Of a DNA stretch of 33,680 nucleotides, positions 1-6,711 are shown in pieces. Origin of the DNA: Gemmatimonadota bacterium (GTDB lineage Bacteria; JBHIER01; G020348925); NCBI GenBank assembly GCA_020348925.1, contig CP070758.1, positions 3,915,701 to 3,949,380 of the forward strand, written 5' to 3'. The translations under genes were made by a program, and so were the position numbers. The notes below the pieces were generated by a model. That model had not been told where the DNA came from. It searched no databases and was given only the letters and a program-made list of their open reading frames with translations. How positions within the stretch are numbered: the first letter of the stretch is position 1; each line of letters begins with the position of its first letter.

Positions 1-3000
1 GTTGAACGGGTTCGGATAGTTCTGCGACAGACTGTACTCCGTCGGCAGCGGCACCACCTTGACCACAGAGGTCATGAGTGCGCCCTCGTCGGCCCGAGCC
101 GTGATCTCAAGCTCCGTCGGCACGACGCGCTCGAAGGTCACAGTGACCACGCCCAGATCGGTCTCGCTGGCGCCGGCCAGACGGATCGTCCTGCCGTCAG
201 CCGCCCACTCGACCAGACCGGTGGCCGTCACGTCGGCCACCTTCAGCTCGGCCCCGGAGGCGATCACCATGTCGACAGCGCTGGTCTTGCTCAGATCCAT
301 CGTCAGGACGTTGCCCACGACCCTGGCGTCAAGATCGCCGGCCACAACCTTGGCCGGACCCGGGTAGTTCTGGCTCACATCACCGGTGATGACCGCTTCC
401 CAGCACAGTAAGAACCCTGAAGTGAGATCGCTGAAGCACATGCACTCAGGTTCATACGGACCTGCGTAAAGACAACCGAGGTCGCCCTCGAAGATCCAGT
501 CCCCGATGAAGTGCGCCGGAATGAGATCGTTGCCCACGTAGCCGGTCACCACCCACTTCAGGATGACCGAGGCGTCGAAGGCCCCGATGGTCCCGTCACC
601 GGTCACATCGGCGGCCAGCGAGTCGTTGTGGCTCAGGGTCATGGCACCGCACAGCATGCGCAGGATCATGGTCGCGTCGAAAGAGGTCACGATCTGATCC
701 TGGACCGTCAGGGTGTTGTCCATCTCAGGCCAGATGCAGAACGAGGCGCAGCCGGGAAACGGCTTTACACCATACATTCCAAAATCATCCGTGACATCCG
801 CCAGCGCCCCCTCGTAACAGGCATCGCCCTGGAAGATGTTCACACCCTCAACCGGCAAGTAAGTATCGCTGTAGTAGACCCAACCGGCGCTCTCGAAGTC
901 TTGCACGTGCAGCCACTGCTTCGGAACCCAGCAGCTGTTCATACCCGGTTCAAGCGTGATTTCCTCGTTCACCACGAGATTATCGACGCTCAGCTCGTAG
1001 TAGGTGCAGGTCACGGCATCGTCCGGAATCTTGAAGCCGACGTAGAACATCTGGTACCAGTGGTTGTCGATGTTGGTCGGATGACCCGGGCCGAAGCAGG
1101 CCGTGATCTCGTCGACCAGGTTGTAGTTGAAGGCCATGGTGACGTAGATCTTGCCGGCCACATCGTCGATGTTGTACGTCAGCACCCCGATGTCCTCGGT
1201 CACGAGCCCCTCGTTGCCCACCTCGAACACCTCCAGGGTCGGATCGTAGTCCACCTCAAAGTAGAGGGAATAGATCGCCACGTACGGCGGTGCATAATCG
1301 AAGTGGATGTCCACCGGGATCTCGAACTTGCCGCAGGCCCACACGTCCTGGTCTATGACGTTGTCCGTGCTGTCGTAGGGGACCTGCACGAACCCCGGAT
1401 GTAACCCGGGATAATCGATGAGACCGATGTCCGTCACACACGACTTCGGCGGCCAGTTGCCCCAGGCCGCGGCGATGTCGCAGTTCTGGACGATGAAATC
1501 GACTCTCAGGGTATCGTACAAGGGCTGCCCTGTCTCAAAGGTGGACATGACGACGAAGTCCACAGTCACCGAGTCGCAGTCGTCGCCCTTGGTGGGGTGC
1601 CACTGGAAGTCCCACTCGCCGTTGGCCCTGACCGAGTCAGCCCAGGCCACCGGGCTCAGCCAGTTTGGCGGTTCGGCGCAGCCGCCGGGCAGATAGACCT
1701 CCTCGACCCAGACGCGGAGAGAATCGCCGTCCGGATCGTGTGCGTCCAGAGTGAAACTGTACGTGTGGCTCTCACTCAAGTGCACCTTGATGGAATCGAA
1801 GGGCACGTTCACAGCCTCGCCGTTCCAGGTGAGGTACGGCGGACGGTTGACGATAAAATCCCCTCCCCTCGTCTCAACACACGGCCAGCCCTCGTTGATG
1901 ATGACCTCGCAGAACTGAAAAGGCGAACGCTCACCAGGGGCGGCATAGCCATTGACGAGAAATTGTAGCGTGACCAGACAGCTGTCACACACGACCCCGC
2001 TGTTGGCTTCACCCCCTCCGATCAGCCACATCTGGACCAGGCTGCGATCCCCGTCTGGATGTTTCCACTTCAGATCCCAGCCTGATGAATCGAGACAGGT
2101 ATTTTCAAACGTGATCGTGGAGTCGAAGAATATGACCGTCGTATCGATCTGAAGGCAGAAACTGAAGGAATTGACGTACTCGTCAGCGAGAGCGTGTGGG
2201 CCTTCTTCTGAGGCACAGATGCAAATCTGAAAGACTGAATTCGGCTTGGCGATGGTCGTTTCAGGACAGATGTCTATTTCAATGATCGGGCATTTCAGGG
2301 TGGTCCCTGTTATTGTCGGATCCGGATTACAGGGATCTGGGACGGCACTGTCGTCCGTGAGTATTGATGGCAAGAAGTCGCTCGTGACGAGGCCCTGGTT
2401 GAATATATGCGTGATATCCGGCGCGATCGGATCGTTTATGCCTGCGAGAAATGTGATGATCACCGTCTCTCCCTCTAAAATCGTTCCGACATCTACAGCG
2501 ACCACATCGTCGCTCGAGATATTTCCGGCTGTGACGATCCCCTGTGTCGTCGTCACACTGCCGTCAACCAGAGTCATGGAGACATCGAGCGTATCGTGGA
2601 AGACGACACCACTGTGCGGGCCAGCTCCGGTGTTGATAATTGTCACCGTATACAGAATATCATCTCCGGCACTGAACGTGCCGTCTCCGTCCCAGTCATT
2701 GACGAGGAGATCTGTCTTCGACGCTGAGAGCGGAATACCGGAAAAAACGAAGGTGGTCCAGAAATCATCCGGGACGGGCGTGCCGTTTTCACTTTCGGCT
2801 CCCTCAACGGAGACCGTATCCCCGGTTTCACCACAGCACCCGGGGAGAGATTCATAGACCACGTACACCGTGTCAAAGGCCCCGACATCCAGTGTCCCGA
2901 TAGTGTTCCACGTGATGAGGCCCGGTTCAGTATAATCGGCTGGAGGCTCGGCGGAGACAAAACTGAGACACGATGGATCGTAACGATCGTACAGAGGCAG

Positions 3001-4716
3001 TAGTGACACGGGAGAAGCACTTGTGTTTTCAACAATAATCCGGAACGTCACCTCCTCCCCCCATGAAGCGACTCCGCCAACAGGGGAGCTTACTTCCTTG
3101 AACACATGGACTCCCGGTTCGTCAATATCGACGAAAGCCGTGTCCTGCTTATCCGGAAGCGTGCAGCCGTACTCGTCCTCGGCTCCACTGACAGCGGCGG
3201 TGTCAATAATCGAGCAGCCGCAGAGACAGCCATCAGTTGCCGAAAAATTGAGCGTTATTTTTTTCGAGTCCCCATTAGGCAACGGCCCGAGATTTGTCCA
3301 AGTGAGCGAGCCAGCCGCCTGGCCGTCAGGTGTTGGCACCGCGGAATCGAAGTCGAGACACACCGGATCATACGTATCCGCAAGCGGGAGGAGAGAGATC
3401 TCGGTCGGACCTGTGTTCGCGATATCGATCTCAAAGACGACAGGATCCCCAGGGAGAACGGTTTCGGGAGAGATCCGGGTTTTGGTCAGTCTGAATTCCG
3501 ATGGTGATATATTCACCTGCGCTGTGCTCGTCACAACCGGCAGGATCGAGCCGAATTCATCCTCGGCGTAGGTGACGACGGCCGTGTCGGCGGAGGTTCC
3601 ACAAGCGGCTTTGGCTGTGAAACGGACTGCAACCGTTGTACTGGCACCCTGCAACAGAGGCCCAATATCATTCCACACAATTGCTCCAGCCAAGAGGCTT
3701 GTCTGTAACGGATCGGCTTCGACAAAAGTGAGACAGTCGGGATCGTATCTATCCATCAGCACCACGGAATCCAGATCTGTCTGACCTCCGTTGGAAATCA
3801 CTATTTCGAAGGTGACCGAATCCCCCACCCCTGCACACGCTTCGGTCGGGATGGTGCGGGTTTTCTCAACTACCAATCGCGGCACGAAGACCGAATCAAA
3901 GGGCACGTCCTCTATCCCATCCTTGGACGGTGAGTTATGTGCCGTGTACGGCCAAACCAAAATCGAATTGCCTCCGCAGCCACTCACGTCGATGCTCATT
4001 TCGTACACTATCGACCACTCCCAGCGCCATGTGCTGTCGAAGTAAGGGTAATTGTTGTCATGCACATCTTCGTTCGTCCCGGGTTTGCCATAGGTGCTGT
4101 CAGGAGATTTCCATTCGGCGTATGGCCGAATGCCACCACCCGTAACATCCCAGAGGGTATTGTTCATATTCCATTGTATCGAGCTGGCGCTGGAAATGAG
4201 TCCCCCTGGCGGTGTGCCTGCGGCGTCGCATCCGGGTCCGGAGCAATATGGATCCGAGACCCAATCGGCTTCCGCCGGATCAAGATTTTTGTTGGGGTCG
4301 TAGATGTAATCCTGGGACCACGTCCAACTGCTGTCCCCGCAGGTCAGGGTGATCCCGAGATGATCGGAAGCGATGAGATCATTCGCATTGTGGCCGGGAC
4401 CGGGAAGCCAGCATTCAGCGTTCCAGCAGGCACTCTCCAGATACGTATCATCGACATCATTCTTCTTGATGCCGAATACATTATCGTTGACACTGGGACT
4501 GAGGACCACGGCCAGGTAGAGTATATTGCCTGAAAGATTGTAATACAGGGTTCCGCGCCCGGGATTTTCAGCCAGAAAATAGTAGTTATTGACATCGCCG
4601 TCGCCGTAAAAGAGACCGTTCACCGTCGGCGTCGTCTGGGCAAAACTCAGCGTGGCGATCACAGCGATCGCACACACGGTGGTCACAGCAACGGATCCCT
4701 TCATCCCTCTTCGCAT
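1..4716 (-). CDS. Giant secreted multidomain protein: DUF11-like repeats, cohesin-like modules, dockerin, sorting-tail start (3' partial)
   Basis: Reading the minus strand from ATG 4716 gives 1572 codons without a stop, running off the left edge. AGGAGG lies 5 bases before the ATG. Residues 1-26 form a signal peptide ending LSFA. Residues 30-270 are a Trp/Cys-rich N-terminal domain. About 280-810 hold four DUF11-like beta repeats, recognisable from recurring phrases such as VVFEIDIANTG and YDPVCLDF. About 815-940 and 1120-1260 look cohesin-like, with an Ig-like stretch between. A dockerin lies near 1340-1395: its second calcium loop, DVTGDGTIGAFD, is canonical, while the first is degenerate. 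The last visible residues, YSLSQNYPNPFN, match the start of FlgD-like/type IX-type C-terminal sorting domains of FCB-group bacteria. It is probably a cell-surface or secreted scaffold or adhesin. The exact domain boundaries are estimates. No enzymatic domain is visible. Confidence 0.9.
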   Translation of the reverse strand, partial: MRRGMKGSVAVTTVCAIAVIATLSFAQTTPTVNGLFYGDGDVNNYYFLAENPGRGTLYYNLSGNILYLAVVLSPSVNDNVFGIKKNDVDDTYLESACWNAECWLPGPGHNANDLIASDHLGITLTCGDSSWTWSQDYIYDPNKNLDPAEADWVSDPYCSGPGCDAAGTPPGGLISSASSIQWNMNNTLWDVTGGGIRPYAEWKSPDSTYGKPGTNEDVHDNNYPYFDSTWRWEWSIVYEMSIDVSGCGGNSILVWPYTAHNSPSKDGIEDVPFDSVFVPRLVVEKTRTIPTEACAGVGDSVTFEIVISNGGQTDLDSVVLMDRYDPDCLTFVEADPLQTSLLAGAIVWNDIGPLLQGASTTVAVRFTAKAACGTSADTAVVTYAEDEFGSILPVVTSTAQVNISPSEFRLTKTRISPETVLPGDPVVFEIDIANTGPTEISLLPLADTYDPVCLDFDSAVPTPDGQAAGSLTWTNLGPLPNGDSKKITLNFSATDGCLCGCSIIDTAAVSGAEDEYGCTLPDKQDTAFVDIDEPGVHVFKEVSSPVGGVASWGEEVTFRIIVENTSASPVSLLPLYDRYDPSCLSFVSAEPPADYTEPGLITWNTIGTLDVGAFDTVYVVYESLPGCCGETGDTVSVEGAESENGTPVPDDFWTTFVFSGIPLSASKTDLLVNDWDGDGTFSAGDDILYTVTIINTGAGPHSGVVFHDTLDVSMTLVDGSVTTTQGIVTAGNISSDDVVAVDVGTILEGETVIITFLAGINDPIAPDITHIFNQGLVTSDFLPSILTDDSAVPDPCNPDPTITGTTLKCPIIEIDICPETTIAKPNSVFQICICASEEGPHALADEYVNSFSFCLQIDTTVIFFDSTITFENTCLDSSGWDLKWKHPDGDRSLVQMWLIGGGEANSGVVCDSCLVTLQFLVNGYAAPGERSPFQFCEVIINEGWPCVETRGGDFIVNRPPYLTWNGEAVNVPFDSIKVHLSESHTYSFTLDAHDPDGDSLRVWVEEVYLPGGCAEPPNWLSPVAWADSVRANGEWDFQWHPTKGDDCDSVTVDFVVMSTFETGQPLYDTLRVDFIVQNCDIAAAWGNWPPKSCVTDIGLIDYPGLHPGFVQVPYDSTDNVIDQDVWACGKFEIPVDIHFDYAPPYVAIYSLYFEVDYDPTLEVFEVGNEGLVTEDIGVLTYNIDDVAGKIYVTMAFNYNLVDEITACFGPGHPTNIDNHWYQMFYVGFKIPDDAVTCTYYELSVDNLVVNEEITLEPGMNSCWVPKQWLHVQDFESAGWVYYSDTYLPVEGVNIFQGDACYEGALADVTDDFGMYGVKPFPGCASFCIWPEMDNTLTVQDQIVTSFDATMILRMLCGAMTLSHNDSLAADVTGDGTIGAFDASVILKWVVTGYVGNDLIPAHFIGDWIFEGDLGCLYAGPYEPECMCFSDLTSGFLLCWEAVITGDVSQNYPGPAKVVAGDLDARVVGNVLTMDLSKTSAVDMVIASGAELKVADVTATGLVEWAADGRTIRLAGASETDLGVVTVTFERVVPTELEITARADEGALMTSVVKVVPLPTEYSLSQNYPNPFN

Positions 4717-4961
4717 GGAATCCTCCTTGTCATGTCGTCCACCATAGGACAAAACGATGTTTCAAAAACCGTCCGCTATTGATTATTGAAGACTCTGTAT
4801 TTATGTGATTACGGATCATATACCTGCGGCTCGAGTTGTTGATGAGTGGTCCCATCTCTTTTTCAGGAGAAGAGCGAAATAAATTTTTCTTTTCTTGTCG
4901 AGTTTTGTTATGCCAAGATAGGGTTCACCTCTCAGCCACACCTGCCCCTCAACACGAAAGT

Positions 4962-4990
4962 AAAATAGAACAGTGAAAACTCTTTGTCAA
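4962..4990 (-). promoter_or_regulatory. Sigma70-type promoter for the giant secreted protein
   Basis: On the minus strand TTGACA (4990-4985) is followed after 17 bases by TATTTT (4967-4962). This predicts a leader of roughly 240 bases before the ATG at 4716. Within the leader, 4954-4949 (GTTGAG) can pair with 4902-4897 (CTCGAC), so the leader may be structured. The -35 box sits in a back-to-back arrangement with a plus-strand TTGACA at 4999-5004. Confidence 0.55.
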
Positions 4991-5043
4991 GTTTTTTTTT
5001 GACAATTCTATTGACCTGGATAATGCGGATAAAAATAGAACTA

Positions 5044-5116
5044 TCATTCCTTTGCACGCAGAGCCTGCCCCGTATTTATTGCGGGGAATCTCCTCGATGT
5101 GCACAACAGACTCTCA
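5044..5116. repeat. Interspersed palindromic repeat, copy A
   Basis: The core 5058-5096 matches 17875-17913 with a single difference. It contains nested short palindromes: an AGAGCCT-type arm pair, and CCCCG(N)CGGGG around a TATTTATT loop. Both copies start with TCATTCC and both lie in intergenic DNA downstream of or between genes. This is the behaviour of a REP/MITE-like dispersed element. Similarity extends weakly upstream (GGATAATG in both copies). Confidence 0.75.
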
Positions 5117-5324
5117 ATGGAGGTGATTCCGGGATGCACCCGGAAAGACACAGCTCAGAATCGTGGACAGTGCCGTGGAATACTGTTCAAAACCAGTATT
5201 CTTTTTCACTCTATAAAATGTACCCATTACCTCCATTTCTGTTGATTTTCTGAATAATCCAGGTTGCAGAGCATATCTCCGGAAAGCCCCCGAAATTTCT
5301 CCCAAGGTGTACAAAGGAACCGGC

Positions 5325-5378
5325 TGCTTTTCGTGAAACAGGAATAGAAGGGGATGGATGCTTTTCTCGAAACAGGAA
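5325..5378. repeat. Imperfect tandem direct repeat (period 34)
   Basis: Two 20-base units, 5325-5344 and 5359-5378, read TGCTTTTC..GAAACAGGAA and differ at only two bases. They lie in the gene-free gap. I see no third unit and assign no function. Confidence 0.55.
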
Positions 5379-5431
5379 ACAAAACGAGGGATAACAAGGA
5401 GTATTGAGCTTCATCCCGTGGTAAATATCGC

Positions 5432-5468
5432 GTGGGATCTGAGAGGGAAAGGGCCTCTCAGATCCCAC
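5432..5468. other. Perfect 15-bp inverted repeat hairpin
   Basis: The left arm 5432-5446 (GTGGGATCTGAGAGG) and right arm 5454-5468 are perfectly complementary around a 7-base loop. No T-run follows on either strand, so it is not a classic intrinsic terminator. It may be a REP-like element, a protein-binding palindrome or part of a small RNA. Confidence 0.7.
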
Positions 5469-5643
5469 TCTCTCCAAGGCTCCGGATACCTGTCAACGCT
5501 ATATAGTGCAAAACCTTGACTTTGTTACGAGAAGCCTCTTGTTGCATAGGATCCGAACCGTGAGGATTTCCTGAGTCGAACGGGGCTCTCCAGTGCATCG
5601 CATGCTGATCGGAACATATAACAATTTCAATTTCAATAAGTTA

Positions 5644-5706
5644 AAGGACTTCACTCTCACCTGAGCATAAAAAAGTCCTTGCATCATGACAAATTTTTGA
5701 TATATT
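5644..5706 (+). promoter_or_regulatory. Putative rpsU control region (hairpin plus weak promoter)
   Basis: AAGGACTT (5644-5651) and AAGTCCTT (5673-5680) can form an 8-bp stem with a 21-base loop. Immediately after it, TTGCAT (5679-5684) and TATATT (5701-5706) are separated by 16 bases and could act as a promoter starting near 5713. The TATAGT at 5723 is too close to the ribosome binding site to serve as a -10. Confidence 0.35.
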
Positions 5707-5746
5707 TTCAAATGAAATTAACTATAGTAAGGGGGTGTTGCGATAG

Positions 5747-5947
5747 ATGCCGGGTGTTCATATACGGGAAAACGAATCTTTCGAGAAAGCCCTGCGCAGA
5801 TTTAACAAGACATGTATGAAAGAAGGGATTCTCTCCGAGATTCGGAAACGACAGCATTTTGAAAAACCGAGTGAGCGTAGAAAGAGAAAGATCAATTCGG
5901 CGAAGAGAAAGCTTTTAAAAAGAGATTTTGTTCAGAGAAATAGGTAA
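5747..5947 (+). CDS. rpsU: 30S ribosomal protein bS21
   Basis: The 66-residue basic protein has the hallmark bS21 N-terminus ([18 protein letters not shown]) and an Arg/Lys-rich C-terminal helix ([13 protein letters not shown]). It sits on the 30S platform near the 3' end of 16S rRNA and helps base-pairing with messenger leaders. The length is normal for the family. The ATG at 5747 is preceded by AAGGGGGTG. It opens a plus-strand run that continues to cvpA, mutS2 and dnaG, which resembles the well-known rpsU-dnaG association, here with two genes inserted and no sigma factor gene after dnaG. Confidence 0.95.
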   Translation: MPGVHIRENESFEKALRRFNKTCMKEGILSEIRKRQHFEKPSERRKRKINSAKRKLLKRDFVQRNR

Positions 5948-5974
5948 GAGACTTGAAGGTTCCGAGAGCACGGA

Positions 5975-6016
5975 GAACGATCCTCCTTGTTAGGATTGGT
6001 GGACGGTGAATCGTTC
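5975..6016 (+). other. Nested inverted repeat between rpsU and cvpA
   Basis: GAACGAT (5975-5981) pairs with ATCGTTC (6010-6016), and an inner TCCT/AGGA pair lies within. It falls in the 161-base gap after rpsU. There is no T-run, so it may be an RNA-processing or attenuation structure that separates rpsU dosage from the genes behind it. This is inference from symmetry only. Confidence 0.4.
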
Positions 6017-6108
6017 AGGGCTCACGGAGTGAGGGGGTGGAAGAGCAACAGAAGATATGAGAAAGGAGCGCATCACCAAGATCGTGAAACCGGTAAGGAG
6101 AATTCTCA

Positions 6109-6711
6109 GTGAACCTTTTGGACTTAGCAATCTTAGTGTTTTTGGGCTTTTTTCTCTACACAGGCCGCAAAAAGGGGCTCATCCGTGAGACCTTCGGTCT
6201 CATAGCTGTTCTGGGGGCACTCATTCTCGCCGTTGTCTATATGGACACCGGCGTTTTGCTTCTCATTGATTTGGCTGATGTGCCTTTGGCCGTGGCTCTC
6301 GCTATCAGTTTTCTGCTTATTTTTATAGTTGTTTTTATAACCATACGGATAATTGGTGCCGTCCTTTCAAAGCTTATTCGATTGACCCTCCTGGGATGGT
6401 TGGACCGCTTAGGGGGGTTGTTTTTTGGATTCGTAAAGGGACTTCTCTTTGCCAGCCTCATCCTGCTGGGATTAACGCTTCTTTCCTGGCCCCGTAATAT
6501 CGAGTCGTATATCGATTATTCCACCTTAGGGCCTTCCGTTCAGACGGTTGCGCCCCGAATGTTTAACCGCGTGAAGTTCCTCACCCCGGCGGCAAAGTCC
6601 ATTTATCAGGAGTTTCTTGAAAGTTTGAGTGACAGCGGGACCGTCAACCCCGGAGAGCTGAAAGAAAAAGCATTGAAAAGGATTCTGGGTATCCTCGAAG
6701 GGGCTGGGTAG
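6109..6711 (+). CDS. cvpA: CvpA family membrane protein
   Basis: The 200-residue protein has four hydrophobic segments, at about residues 3-22, 27-50, 58-85 and 98-122. It matches the CvpA pattern: an N-terminal LDLAILVFLGFFLYTGRKKGLI, then a conserved LGWLDRLGGLFFGFVKGLL segment. CvpA proteins are inner-membrane proteins linked to colicin V production and envelope stress; their molecular role is unsettled. The GTG start at 6109 has AAGGAG 8 bases upstream. The stop TAG is followed at once by the mutS2 GTG, so the two are probably translationally coupled. This cvpA-mutS2 adjacency is widespread in bacteria. Confidence 0.88.
   Translation: MNLLDLAILVFLGFFLYTGRKKGLIRETFGLIAVLGALILAVVYMDTGVLLLIDLADVPLAVALAISFLLIFIVVFITIRIIGAVLSKLIRLTLLGWLDRLGGLFFGFVKGLLFASLILLGLTLLSWPRNIESYIDYSTLGPSVQTVAPRMFNRVKFLTPAAKSIYQEFLESLSDSGTVNPGELKEKALKRILGILEGAG

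Larger units (their letters stand above)
4717..5746. other. 1-kb gap without a convincing gene
   Basis: The short reading frames here have no recognisable motifs, no good ribosome binding sites and low-complexity translations, so I call none of them. The gap holds the promoter and leader of the minus-strand giant gene, one copy of an interspersed repeat (from 5044), an imperfect tandem repeat (5325-5378), a 15-bp perfect inverted repeat (5432-5468), and a hairpin just before rpsU (5644-5680). It looks like a site that accumulates small palindromic elements. Confidence 0.6.

Noticed and set aside
59-4145. Several plus-strand reading frames of 60-300 codons opposite the giant gene
   Set aside because: They are antisense to a continuous 1572-codon minus-strand frame with clear domain motifs, and their translations are Val/His- or Ser/Thr-rich without family features.
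4920-5030. TPP riboswitch-like phrases: GGCTGAGAGGTGAACCC on the minus strand (near 4941-4925) and ACCTGGATAATGC on the plus strand (near 5014-5026)
   Set aside because: The two signatures lie on opposite strands and so cannot be parts of one aptamer. The GGATAATG phrase also recurs next to the second repeat copy near 17845, so it belongs to the repeat. The downstream gene has no link to thiamine.
5723-5728. TATAGT as the -10 of an rpsU promoter
   Set aside because: It would start transcription inside or after the ribosome binding site, and the nearest TTGATA is 20 bases away, too far for a normal spacer.
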